Assembly (NCBI GenBank): GCA_027013105.1
Contig: JALUYG010000246.1
Coordinates: forward strand, 1-49,531
Source of the DNA: Mariprofundus sp.
GTDB taxonomy: Bacteria > Pseudomonadota > Zetaproteobacteria > Mariprofundales > Mariprofundaceae
Direction: 5' to 3'
DNA: 49,531 bases
Positions 40,238 through 49,531 of this stretch are shown here, one piece after another. Numbering within the stretch: position 1 is the stretch's first letter; the number at the start of each line of letters is the position of its first letter. Made by a program: the position numbers and the translations under genes. The notes under the pieces were generated by a model. It worked only from the letters and a program-made list of their open reading frames with translations. It was not told the origin of the DNA and searched no databases.

Positions 40238-41443
40238 ATGGGGTTAAATATGGATAACCACATCTGGCGCGACACGCCCGCATTGGTGGAGGAAACTTTG
40301 GCCACCTATGGCATGTGGGATGCCGTATCATTTTTACTACTCAGCCACCGCCTGCGTCAGAGTAATTATGAAGCCTGGCGCATGGGCGATGCGGCTTGCC
40401 TGCAGGATGTGATTTCCGGCAGCAAACAGGATGCGCTGGAGATGCTGGAAGCAGCATTGCTGCATACCAGAAGTTTGGACCTGGCCAGCGCAGCGTTTAC
40501 CTGGAGCGGATGGGGAAAACAGTCCGGCAAAACACTGCAACTGTTTTACGATCATCAGCTAAATGCCCGGTTTCAGCGATGCTTTTCACCCAGAAGCAAC
40601 AGACCGCAGCTTGATCTGTTTATGGATGCCCCGCATACCATTTTACGCAACCGGCTGCGCCAGGCACTGCTGGATCGAAGCGATGAATACGATGCGCTCT
40701 TGCATCGGGCCCAACATGAAATCGCTGAAGAACCGGCGCTGGCTCGGCTCAACATCATCCGAAACGCACTCTTATCACCGCGCATCGAAGATCCCGTCGC
40801 ATGGTTCATCCATTTGAATGAAACCGTTGCGCCAGCAGCCCATGAAGAGTTTTCGCATCGTGCCATCGATATCATGGCGCCCCTGTGGCGCGCCCTCGCC
40901 AACGCCATGCGTGATACCCCATTCAACCCTGCCCATCCAGAACAGCATGCCAGCCACGCCTTGTTACTGGCGCATGACTGGGAGGATTGCCAGGCTCAGG
41001 TGCTGCAAATCCCCAACTGGCACGCGTACCCCTGCCTGCATGAACGACGCATTGCAGCACTCGCATCCATGCGCGAACACGATATGGAAATCGCAGGATG
41101 GATGGTATATTGCTGGTGCCACCCTGATTCAGCCAGCCAGTCACTGGATCAAGCTGACCTGCACGGCTGCGGACTGCATCGTTTATGGCAACAATTTTCG
41201 CAGCTGGAGACTGCGCCCGGCGTTGAATACTTTCCCGCCCTGATTGCACTTCGGTGCGGTGCGAATACACCGCAATCAACCATCTTCGAACATGCCGCCC
41301 ACACATCAGGATGGCGGAGCTATCAACAGCTCACCGAATTACTGGCCCGTGAACAGGGTAACGGAATTGATATTTCAGGACGCAGCGCCCTGCAAAAAAG
41401 AAGCCCATGGCTTTTTCAGGCATTTATGGCGACCCGCCGTTGA
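40238..41443 (+). CDS. Hypothetical protein (about 400 aa) in helicase cluster
   Basis: ORF directly after the XPB stop, start MGLNMDNHIWRDTP; overlaps the next ORF; no family recognised. Confidence 0.6.
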   Translation: MGLNMDNHIWRDTPALVEETLATYGMWDAVSFLLLSHRLRQSNYEAWRMGDAACLQDVISGSKQDALEMLEAALLHTRSLDLASAAFTWSGWGKQSGKTLQLFYDHQLNARFQRCFSPRSNRPQLDLFMDAPHTILRNRLRQALLDRSDEYDALLHRAQHEIAEEPALARLNIIRNALLSPRIEDPVAWFIHLNETVAPAAHEEFSHRAIDIMAPLWRALANAMRDTPFNPAHPEQHASHALLLAHDWEDCQAQVLQIPNWHAYPCLHERRIAALASMREHDMEIAGWMVYCWCHPDSASQSLDQADLHGCGLHRLWQQFSQLETAPGVEYFPALIALRCGANTPQSTIFEHAAHTSGWRSYQQLTELLAREQGNGIDISGRSALQKRSPWLFQAFMATRR

Positions 41444-44400
41444 GCCATTATCTCAATCCGGAGGATGCGGTGCATAAGGTTGCCGTTTTTGTCGATCTGG
41501 AGATTCACCCGGAAACACAGAAACTGCTCAAAATCGGCGCCTGGCGTGCGCATGATGACGCGTCGTTTCGCCGTCAGGGCAAGTTTAATCAAACGGCCGC
41601 ATTGCACGAACTGTTGGCCTTTATCGGCAAGTCCCGCTTTATCATCGGCCACAATATTGCGCAGCATGACTGGCCATATTTATGTGGGAAAGATGCCGCC
41701 TTTGGAAAGCTTTCTCTCTGTCTGATTGATACGCTGGTGCTCAATCCGCTGGCTTTTCCGGCCAACCCCTACCACCGGCTGGTGAAGGATTACAAACTGC
41801 AACGCGAATCGGTCAATGACCCGGTTGAAGATTGCAAGCAGACCGCCATTCTGTTTACCGACCAATGCGCCACATTCAGGCAACAAGCCGATTTCAGCGC
41901 TGTCTTCGCGCTGTTGCTGCTCAACAGCGGAGCCGCCTACCCAACCCTGTTCAATATGCTGCTGAATGCCCCTGTGACAGCCTCGGTCGCCAAACAATGC
42001 ATTGATGCCTGCCTGAATGAAGATGCCGTTTGCGCACAGTCGCGCCACCTGATTATCGATGAAATTCGCAGCAACGATGCCACACGCCAGCGCGCCATGG
42101 CTTATGCGCTGGCATGGCTGAATACGGCGGGCGCAAATTCGGTGTTGCCTGCCTGGGTGCGCCATCAGCACCCCGAACTGTCCGATATGCTGGATCGCTT
42201 GCGCAATCAGGCATGCGGCGAATCCAATTGCCGTTATTGCCATGCCCACCACAATCTGGAAGCCAGCCTGACGCAGTTCTTCGGTTATGAACAGTTTCGC
42301 CATTTCGGCGCCTCCGATACAGATGGGGGTGCCAAAGAACCCTTACAACGGCGCATTGTCGCCGCCGTTGCCAGCGCCACGCCGACGCTGGCTATCCTGC
42401 CCACCGGTGGCGGCAAATCGCTCTGCTATCAACTGCCGGCCATGATGATGGCGCGCAATCGTGGCCTGCTGAGCATTATTATTTCACCGCTGCAATCGTT
42501 GATGAATGATCAGGTGGGGCAATTGCAGCAACGCGGTTATCAATATGCGGCGGCGCTGAACAGCAGTTTAACCATGCCGGAGCGTCATCGCGTGCTCGAA
42601 GGCATCCGCATGGGTGATATCCACCTGCTCTACATCGCGCCGGAACAACTGCGCAACCGTTCTTTTATCAGTGCAATTGAAAGCCGGGAAATCGGTCAGT
42701 GGATTATTGATGAAGCGCATTGTCTGTCGAAATGGGGGCACGATTTCCGGCCGGACTACCTCTATATCGGCAAATTCGTCGCTGCCTTTTCAAAACGCCA
42801 ACAGCAGCGCATACCACCCGTCCACGCCTTTACCGCCACCGCCCGGCTCGATGTGATAGAGGAGATCCTCGATCATCTGGAGCAATCGCTGGATGTTCGT
42901 TTGTCTCTGCTCAGCGGCGGCCACCAACGCAGCAATCTCGACTATCAGGTATTGCACTGCCCGGCGCAGCAGAAACGCGAGCAGGTGTTAAGCCTGCTGC
43001 AAGAGCAGCGGCAATTCACCGGCGATGGCGCTGTCATTATTTTTTGTAACCGCAGAAAATATACTGAGGAAATGGCTGAATTCCTGAGCAATAACGGTAT
43101 CAAAAGCGATTTCTTCCATGCCGGACGCGATCCGCATAGCAAGCGGGCGGTGCAGCAGGCATTTATGGATGGAGACATTGCCGTGATGGCCGCCACCAAC
43201 GCTTTCGGCATGGGGGTGGATAAAGCCGATGTGCGTTTGGTGATTCACGCCCAGATTCCCGATTCGCTGGAGAATTATCTACAGGAAGCCGGACGCGCCG
43301 GACGCGATGGCGAGCCGGCACGCTGTATTTTGTTGTTCGATGAGGCCGATGTGGATAAACAGTTTGAGATGCGGCGCAGCCAGCAGATTGAAATGCGTGA
43401 TTTCGTCGCCCTGTTTGAAGCGATTCGCAAGCAGTGCCGGGCATTCAAGCAACGTGGAGTCAGCGAAAACACCATTCAGGCCAGCAGCGGTGATATTCTG
43501 CGCATCGCGCATAGCTCAGATCATCAGGACGATGCGCCCGGATTCGGCGCCGAAGACTGGCAATACGATACCAAAGTGCGCACCGCCATCGCCTGGCTGG
43601 AAGTAGCGGGCTTGCTGGAGCGGCAGGAAAATCGCACCGGTGTAATTGAAGGCACATTCAAACTCACCGCCATGGATCTGATTCGCAGCCAGTTGAACAA
43701 GCAACAGATCAGCGCCGCCGATACCGAACGATGGTTGCGGGTGGCTCACGCCATCATGCAGCATGAGCAGAGCGATACCATTAACGCCGATCAACTGGCC
43801 GAACAGACCGGCCTTGATCCGAAAGCTGTGTTTCGCGCCATTACAGGACTGCAGCATGCCGGCGTGATGGATCATGATATGTCGCTGGTGGCATGGCTCA
43901 AGGCGCATGTGGCCGGAGATAGTCGCATGATGCTGGCGCAATACGCGGCGCTGGAATCCACCCTGTTCGATTTGATCCGTGATGCAATGCAGGGCGATCA
44001 TGAAAGCCCATTTCAACTGAACATCGTTCAGGCCTGCCATCTGCTGCGCGAGGCGAGCGGTCAGGCCGATATTTCCCCGCCGCTGGTCTTGCAACTGTTA
44101 TCGCTGTGGACACGGCTGGATAAACTGGTGCGCAGCACGCCGGTCGGGCGGGATATGCACCGCTTGACATGGAAACGGGATTTCGAGCAGGCGGCGGAGC
44201 AGATCAAACAGCGGCAGCACTGTTCGGATGTCAGCATCGATCACCTCTATACCCGGATTCCGGACGGCGAGAAAGGCCATTTGCGCATCCCTTTTAAACT
44301 CGGCGCGTTGCAAGATGCGTTGGAAAACAATTTAACCACCCGCCATCTGAGCGGGCTGGACAATCGTTCCGAACAGGCGCTGCTGGCGCTGCAACAGCAT

Positions 44401-46521
44401 CATTTAATCGGGCTGGAGAGCGGCGCGGCGATTTTCCATACGGCCATGACCCTGCATATTCCCAAAGGTGCAAAGCGACCGGGCAAGCGCGCCTTTCAGC
44501 CGCTGGAGAAGCATTACAAGGCGCAGATCAGACAGATTCATGTGATTCGCGAATGGGCCTTGCGCATGGCTGATGGCAAGCAAGCATCGGCAAAAGCCTT
44601 GCTCAATGATTATTTTGATCTGACTGAAAAGAATCTGCTGCAACGCTATTTTGCCCGCCGCAGCAAGCAGAGTCTGGAAATTCCGGCCAGCAGGAAACGC
44701 GTCAACGATATTATTGGCGACGACGCTTTATCTGCCACCCAGCGTGATATTGTCACCCAATCCAGCCAGCAGAATATGCTGGTGCTGGCCGGCCCCGGCG
44801 CCGGCAAAACGCGTTTGATTGTACACCGGGTAGCGTGGCTGTCATGCATCCGGCGACAAGCCCCGGAGAGCATTCTGGTGCTGGCATTCAATCGCGCCAC
44901 GGTCAGCGAATTGCGTACGCGCCTTGGCCGCGATGATATGCTGGGAAAACAGGCATGGCGTTTGCAAATTCACACCTATCACAGTCTGGCCATGCGCCTG
45001 CTGGGCGAATTGCCGCCTGAAGATCATGATGATTTTCAAAACTGGTCGGATGGACTGATGCGAAGAGCAGTGGCGCTGCTCGAATGCCCCCATGCAGATG
45101 ATGAGATGGATGAGGAGCCCGGCGACGATCTGAGGCAGCGTTTGACTGCCGGATTCCGCTTTATTCTGGTGGACGAATATCAGGATATTAACGAGGCTCA
45201 ATACCGTTTCCTCTCCGCACTGGCCGGGCGTACGCTGGAGAACGAGGCCGAACAATTAAGCATCTTTGCCGTCGGCGATGACGATCAAAATATTTATGCA
45301 TGGAACGGTGCAGAAAATCGTTATATTCACCAGTTTGAGCGCGATTACAGCGCCCGCATTGCCTATCTGACGGAGAACTACCGCTCATGCCCGGCGATTA
45401 TTGAGGCCGCCAACCGTTTCATTGCACAACACCCGGATCGCCTGAAGGCCGTCTATCCGGTTACCGCCGCCCATCCCGACCTGCCCGGCAGCGTCAGTGT
45501 ATATCAGGGCGCACTGGCCGCGCTGCATCAAAAAGCGCTGGACTGCTGTGTTGATTTGATGGCGCAACAGACTCCACCGGAGCGCATCGCCATCCTCTGT
45601 CGCCAGCATCAGGATTACGAACCCATCGCAAGATTATTGCGCTCGGCCAAATTACCCATTCAGATCAACCGCAACGACACCCCCTACCGCTGGGATCGTC
45701 TGCGCGAAGTGCATGCCATGACGCGCATATGCGAGGGGCACGGCATGCTCAGCGCAGGCGAGATTCGGGCGGCGTGGCTGGCGCTGCCGGAATCGATTCA
45801 GCTGCACCCGTCCGTGACGCCGTTATGGGACTGGCTGGCGTCGCATACGTCAGAGCGTATCGTACGACCTGCGCAGGAGTGGCGCAGCGAGCTATGGGAA
45901 TTATCCAAAACCGAGGGCGCTAAAACCGGTCATGGTATCTGGCTGGGCACCATGCACAGCGCCAAGGGGCTGGAATTTGACAGCGTTATCGTCTTTGCCG
46001 GAAAACCCGGCCATCAGGATAGTTTCTGTGAAGAACTGCGCCTGCGTTATGTCGCCATGACCCGCGCCGAACGCAATCTGATGCTGATGCAGGATACTGG
46101 AAACTGGTTCACACACCTCGGTATTGAAGCTGAATCACTGCCGCTGGAAGCAAGAGAGTCAGGGCAATCCAGCGATGTATTTTACTGCGGCATGAAAGAT
46201 GTGGATATCGATTTCGCCGGGCGACTGGTCGAGGCGATCAACACCACCGCCCTGCATGAAAATGACAAACTGGAGTTCAACCAAGCCAATGGCACATTGC
46301 ACTGGCAGCAACAGGTAGTTGGCAGGCTCAGCCGCCGCGCCCTGCAACGATTGCAACAAAAAACGAAACAGGGCTGGGGCATCAAAGCGGTCAGGGTGCA
46401 GGCGATTGTGCGCCGCTACCGCAACGATGCCTCGGATGAACAATACATCGCCCTGTGCAGGCAACAGGCATGGTATGTGATCCTGCCCAAGATATTGTTG
46501 GTCTACGGCGGTTATCAATGA
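41407..46521 (+). CDS. Exonuclease-like + RecQ helicase + UvrD/PcrA helicase fusion (1704 aa)
   Basis: N-term FVDLEIHP / FIIGHNIAQHDWPYL / NDPVEDCKQT (DEDD exonuclease-like); RecQ LPTGGGKSLCYQLPA, IDEAHCLSKWGHDFRPDY, GRAGRDGEP; UvrD LAGPGAGKTRLIVHRV, LVDEYQDINEAQY, VGDDDQNIYAWNGA, GTMHSAKGLEFDSVIVF, YVAMTRAERNL. Confidence 0.92.
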   Translation: MAFSGIYGDPPLSHYLNPEDAVHKVAVFVDLEIHPETQKLLKIGAWRAHDDASFRRQGKFNQTAALHELLAFIGKSRFIIGHNIAQHDWPYLCGKDAAFGKLSLCLIDTLVLNPLAFPANPYHRLVKDYKLQRESVNDPVEDCKQTAILFTDQCATFRQQADFSAVFALLLLNSGAAYPTLFNMLLNAPVTASVAKQCIDACLNEDAVCAQSRHLIIDEIRSNDATRQRAMAYALAWLNTAGANSVLPAWVRHQHPELSDMLDRLRNQACGESNCRYCHAHHNLEASLTQFFGYEQFRHFGASDTDGGAKEPLQRRIVAAVASATPTLAILPTGGGKSLCYQLPAMMMARNRGLLSIIISPLQSLMNDQVGQLQQRGYQYAAALNSSLTMPERHRVLEGIRMGDIHLLYIAPEQLRNRSFISAIESREIGQWIIDEAHCLSKWGHDFRPDYLYIGKFVAAFSKRQQQRIPPVHAFTATARLDVIEEILDHLEQSLDVRLSLLSGGHQRSNLDYQVLHCPAQQKREQVLSLLQEQRQFTGDGAVIIFCNRRKYTEEMAEFLSNNGIKSDFFHAGRDPHSKRAVQQAFMDGDIAVMAATNAFGMGVDKADVRLVIHAQIPDSLENYLQEAGRAGRDGEPARCILLFDEADVDKQFEMRRSQQIEMRDFVALFEAIRKQCRAFKQRGVSENTIQASSGDILRIAHSSDHQDDAPGFGAEDWQYDTKVRTAIAWLEVAGLLERQENRTGVIEGTFKLTAMDLIRSQLNKQQISAADTERWLRVAHAIMQHEQSDTINADQLAEQTGLDPKAVFRAITGLQHAGVMDHDMSLVAWLKAHVAGDSRMMLAQYAALESTLFDLIRDAMQGDHESPFQLNIVQACHLLREASGQADISPPLVLQLLSLWTRLDKLVRSTPVGRDMHRLTWKRDFEQAAEQIKQRQHCSDVSIDHLYTRIPDGEKGHLRIPFKLGALQDALENNLTTRHLSGLDNRSEQALLALQQHHLIGLESGAAIFHTAMTLHIPKGAKRPGKRAFQPLEKHYKAQIRQIHVIREWALRMADGKQASAKALLNDYFDLTEKNLLQRYFARRSKQSLEIPASRKRVNDIIGDDALSATQRDIVTQSSQQNMLVLAGPGAGKTRLIVHRVAWLSCIRRQAPESILVLAFNRATVSELRTRLGRDDMLGKQAWRLQIHTYHSLAMRLLGELPPEDHDDFQNWSDGLMRRAVALLECPHADDEMDEEPGDDLRQRLTAGFRFILVDEYQDINEAQYRFLSALAGRTLENEAEQLSIFAVGDDDQNIYAWNGAENRYIHQFERDYSARIAYLTENYRSCPAIIEAANRFIAQHPDRLKAVYPVTAAHPDLPGSVSVYQGALAALHQKALDCCVDLMAQQTPPERIAILCRQHQDYEPIARLLRSAKLPIQINRNDTPYRWDRLREVHAMTRICEGHGMLSAGEIRAAWLALPESIQLHPSVTPLWDWLASHTSERIVRPAQEWRSELWELSKTEGAKTGHGIWLGTMHSAKGLEFDSVIVFAGKPGHQDSFCEELRLRYVAMTRAERNLMLMQDTGNWFTHLGIEAESLPLEARESGQSSDVFYCGMKDVDIDFAGRLVEAINTTALHENDKLEFNQANGTLHWQQQVVGRLSRRALQRLQQKTKQGWGIKAVRVQAIVRRYRNDASDEQYIALCRQQAWYVILPKILLVYGGYQ

Positions 46522-46570
46522 CGTGGAGGCACACGATGAATAAAACATACGGAAACTTGTAATAAGTAAA

Positions 46571-46591
46571 ATCCAAGTATAATATTTGGAT
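46571..46591 (+). promoter_or_regulatory. Palindrome overlapping a TATAAT -10 just upstream of the AAA ATPase start
   Basis: ATCCAA-gTATAATat-TTGGAT; ATG at 46592. Confidence 0.4.
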
Positions 46592-47827
46592 ATGAATGGT
46601 TTGAATCGAGATCAATCGCAGGTTATCAATCAACTACTCAACCTGTTTCCGGTTGTCCTGATTGTGGGAGCACGGCAGGTTGGCAAAACGACGCTGGCGA
46701 AAATGTGTCGTCCTGACTGGCATTACTTCGATCTGGAGCGCGGTAGCGATTTCGATTTTATCACCAACGACTTCGATTTCTTTTTCCGTGAATATCCCGC
46801 GCATGTCATCATTGATGAGGCTCAGGAATTACCACAGCTGTTTCGTGAATTGCGCGGCGTGATTGATGCTGATCGTACACAGAAAAACCGATTCATCCTT
46901 ACCGGTTCCAGCTCACCTGAAATGCTTTCCGGCATTTCCGATTCGCTTGCCGGGCGTGTTGCTATTGTTGAGCTTGGCACATGCAAGCGCAATGAAATTG
47001 CCGGTGAGCCGCTGTCCGGGTTTTATCAGATATTCACCAAGCCCATTGAGGCCAACGACTTGCAAATACTGAAGCACCTCTCCGTAAGCAGTGGCGATTT
47101 GTTATCATCAGTGCTGCGAGGCGGATATCCCGAGCCGGTTCTGGCCGACCATCCCGATGCATTTTTTGCATGGATGGATAACTACTTCAAAACCTATATC
47201 GCCAGTGATGTACGAAGGCTGTTTCCTCGCCTGGATATGGTGAAGTACCGTCGTTTCATCTCAATGCTGGCCAGCCTGTCCGGCACGATTATCAATAAGG
47301 CTCAGCTCGGGCGTGCCATTGACGTATCTGAAGTCACCATCCGTGACTATCTTGATATTGCGCATCAGACATTGATCTGGCGCAATATTCCATCCTATGC
47401 CGGCACAGCCGCCCGCGCAGTTGTAAAAATGCCGAAAGGCATATTGCGCGATTCAGGGCTGCTGAACTACCTGGGCAACATCACCACCCGCGAGCAACTG
47501 GTGCGCTCGCCACTGGTCGGGCAGATATTCGAATCGTTTGTGATTGAAGAAATCCTCAAGGGCATGCATGCCAGCAATATCGCCAAATGGGATTATTCCT
47601 ATTACCGCACCCGCAATGGCGCCGAGATAGACCTGATTCTGGAAGGAAGCTTTGGCCTGATGCCGATTGAAATTAAATTCGGCACATCCACCCGCCTGAA
47701 GCAGCTCATTGCATTGACGCGCTTTGTCCAGGAACAGCAACTGCCCTTTGGCATTGTCATTAACCAATCCACTGAAGTTCGCATGCTCAGCGATTTCATC
47801 ATACAGGTTCCGGCCAGCGCGATTTAA
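46592..47827 (+). CDS. AAA_14/DUF4143 ATP-binding protein
   Basis: LIVGARQVGKTTLAKM, VIIDEAQELPQLFRELRGVID, FILTGSSSPEM; C-terminal YYRTRNGAEIDLILEG (DUF4143). Confidence 0.9.
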   Translation: MNGLNRDQSQVINQLLNLFPVVLIVGARQVGKTTLAKMCRPDWHYFDLERGSDFDFITNDFDFFFREYPAHVIIDEAQELPQLFRELRGVIDADRTQKNRFILTGSSSPEMLSGISDSLAGRVAIVELGTCKRNEIAGEPLSGFYQIFTKPIEANDLQILKHLSVSSGDLLSSVLRGGYPEPVLADHPDAFFAWMDNYFKTYIASDVRRLFPRLDMVKYRRFISMLASLSGTIINKAQLGRAIDVSEVTIRDYLDIAHQTLIWRNIPSYAGTAARAVVKMPKGILRDSGLLNYLGNITTREQLVRSPLVGQIFESFVIEEILKGMHASNIAKWDYSYYRTRNGAEIDLILEGSFGLMPIEIKFGTSTRLKQLIALTRFVQEQQLPFGIVINQSTEVRMLSDFIIQVPASAI

Positions 47828-47878
47828 CACAGGGCCAATCAGCATCCAATGAACAGCCCGCAAATTATAGAACCAGTG

Positions 47879-48616
47879 TTATTGCCTTGTATCCAGATCT
47901 GCCGGCTTACGCGATAATGTTTTGTTGCCGGAGAACATGGCGGAGATCAGCCCGCTGCCTTCACGGCTATCCAGACGAATCACCACAACAACATGCAGCA
48001 CAATCATCACCAGCAAAACAAAGAAGAGGTAGTAATGGATTTCACCGTAGATATGCTTGAAATCCAGCAGTGCCTTGAGTTTTTCGGCATCGACGCCTGT
48101 TTTGTCGTACGGTTTGAGCGTGGCGGGATCAACGCCTTCCGCCGCCACCTGTGCTGCGAACATCGAACCGAAGGGCGGATAATAGACATCCGTGCCGGCG
48201 CGAATCAGCCCGGTGGCCGCTTGCGTCATCAGCAGCAACATCAATACCACCACAGCCAGTCGCCCCATCGGATTGTGGCCGAGAAACTGCTGACGCTCAC
48301 CGCGTTTGATACTGGAGAGATAAGCAGACATCGCCTCACGAAAACCCCTGCCCGGCACAATGGCGCTCCAGCGTGCAAATCGATTGCCGATGAAACCCCA
48401 AACCAATCTGAACAGCAGATTCAACACGAACACATAACCGATCACGACATGCAGTTCTTTAATCGCCACCTTGGCATCCAGACTGACGATACCGAGCTCT
48501 TTTTTATAAAGCATCAGCATCCCCACCAGCGCCAGTAGCACCACGCTGATAAAGTTCACCCAGTGAAACAGCCGTGTCGGCGCATCCCATACTTTATATC
48601 GTTGCAACATTTCCAC
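47879..48616 (-). CDS. Cytochrome b561/b6-type membrane protein
   Basis: VWDAPTRLFHWVNFISVVLLA, HVVIGYVFVLNLLFRLVWGFIGNRFARW, YLFFVLLVMIVLHVVVV. Confidence 0.88.
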   Translation of the reverse strand: MEMLQRYKVWDAPTRLFHWVNFISVVLLALVGMLMLYKKELGIVSLDAKVAIKELHVVIGYVFVLNLLFRLVWGFIGNRFARWSAIVPGRGFREAMSAYLSSIKRGERQQFLGHNPMGRLAVVVLMLLLMTQAATGLIRAGTDVYYPPFGSMFAAQVAAEGVDPATLKPYDKTGVDAEKLKALLDFKHIYGEIHYYLFFVLLVMIVLHVVVVIRLDSREGSGLISAMFSGNKTLSRKPADLDTRQ

Positions 48617-48621
48617 TCCAA

Positions 48622-48661
48622 AAAAGAACCCTCCTCACGTTGTCGCTGTGAGAAGGGTTCC
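48622..48661 (-). terminator. Terminator-like hairpin downstream of FKBP gene
   Basis: gaaccctcctcacgttgtcgctgtgagaagggttc long stem between the two minus-strand genes. Confidence 0.6.
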
Positions 48662-48708
48662 CGGCATTATATCGCCCCACTTAGAGGCATCTACGTCAGA
48701 CCGTTGAT

Positions 48709-49467
48709 TTATTTGCTTGCTTTGGCCTGCGCAGGCTTCTGATCGCCGATGCCCAGCAATTCCACTTCAAACACCAGCACGCTGTTGGGGCCGATCTTCG
48801 GACCGGCGCCACGCGCGCCATAGGCCAATTCGGATGGCAACACAAACCTGTATTTGGAACCGACATTCATCAGCTGCACGCCTTCCGTCCAGCCCTTGAT
48901 CACGCCGTTGAGCGGGAAAGTGACCGGCTGGCCGCGCTTGTAGGATGAATCGAACTCGGTGCCGTCAATCAGCGTGCCGCGATAATTCACCGTTACCTTG
49001 TCCGTCGCCTTGGGCTTGGCGCCATCACCCTGTTTCAGTACTTCATACTGCAGACCGCTCTTGGTGGTTGTGACGCCTTTTTTCTTGCCGTTCTCGGCCA
49101 GGAATTTAGCGCCATCAGCCTTGTTCTTTTCGCCTGCAGCTTTCTGTTTCGCTGCAGCCTGTTCAGCCTGTTTCTTGAAAAATGCCTGTTTGGCTTTGGC
49201 TGCATCGGCTTCGCTCAACTTCAGCTTGGCGCCGTCCAGACGATCGTTGAGTGCGGCCAGCAGCGCCGGACGATCCAGATCGGCGTTGAGTGATTTCAGC
49301 GATGCGCCGATATCCATGCCGATGGCGTAGCTGAGCTTGCTCTTATCACTACTAAGCTGCACGCCGGCCGGAGCGGCTTGTTTGACTTCGGCCTTTTTCT
49401 CTGACGCCTGCTGAGAACAGGCCGCCAGCATTGCCACACATACAGCGGCGATCATTGCTTTTTTCAT
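48709..49467 (-). CDS. FKBP-type peptidyl-prolyl isomerase lipoprotein (FkpA/Mip-like)
   Basis: Lipobox MLAAC; LSYAIGMDIGASL dimerisation domain; VTVNYRGTLIDGTEFDSSYKRGQPVTFPLNGVIKGWTEG. Confidence 0.95.
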   Translation of the reverse strand: MKKAMIAAVCVAMLAACSQQASEKKAEVKQAAPAGVQLSSDKSKLSYAIGMDIGASLKSLNADLDRPALLAALNDRLDGAKLKLSEADAAKAKQAFFKKQAEQAAAKQKAAGEKNKADGAKFLAENGKKKGVTTTKSGLQYEVLKQGDGAKPKATDKVTVNYRGTLIDGTEFDSSYKRGQPVTFPLNGVIKGWTEGVQLMNVGSKYRFVLPSELAYGARGAGPKIGPNSVLVFEVELLGIGDQKPAQAKASK

Positions 49468-49531
49468 ATACTCATCTCCATGTTCATCATTTGAAACGCT
49501 GCGACTATAGCAGCAATTTTCTACGATGCTA

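Noticed and set aside
41680-42303. 207-aa minus-strand ORF inside the fusion helicase
   Set aside because: Antisense shadow of exonuclease/RecQ coding sequence.
31852-46521. Assignment to a named defence system (e.g. DISARM, Zorya, Druantia, BREX)
   Set aside because: The hallmark genes of those systems (methyltransferase, ZorAB, DruE, PglZ) were not seen; gene content does not match any system I can name with confidence.

Overview
The window looks like a proteobacterial chromosome, possibly Zetaproteobacteria-like (taxonomy is inferred from gene content only). Most of it is housekeeping: phoH-like, tRNA-Gly and tRNA-Cys, sucA/sucB, trkH, a SulP transporter, trxA, nth, ribF, ileS, cytochrome b and an FKBP PPIase. 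Several accessory layers sit within it. (1) A small TA-like pair with a decayed PIN toxin lies at the left edge and is absent from the ORF track. (2) Three copies of a dispersed palindromic repeat start TTAACATGRAACAAACMACSCGC. (3) A RAYT/IS200-like transposase is flanked by inverted GGTGTCAGGAACC REP-like palindromes. (4) A truncated GxxExxY gene lies between paired ACGCAGATGAACGCAGAT repeats in the ribF-ileS gap. (5) The most interesting region is a roughly 14.7 kb same-strand, tightly packed cluster (31852-46521) fused to the 3' end of ileS. It encodes a DUF1186/UPF0149/SEC-C protein, an unknown protein, a RecQ helicase whose C-terminus is frameshifted in this sequence, a small basic/acidic protein, a Helicase_C_3-like protein, an XPB-type helicase, an unknown protein and a 1704-aa exonuclease-RecQ-UvrD fusion. 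An AAA/DUF4143 ATPase follows. This is a candidate undescribed multi-helicase genome-maintenance or defence system. All family calls come from reading motifs by eye; no searches were run.
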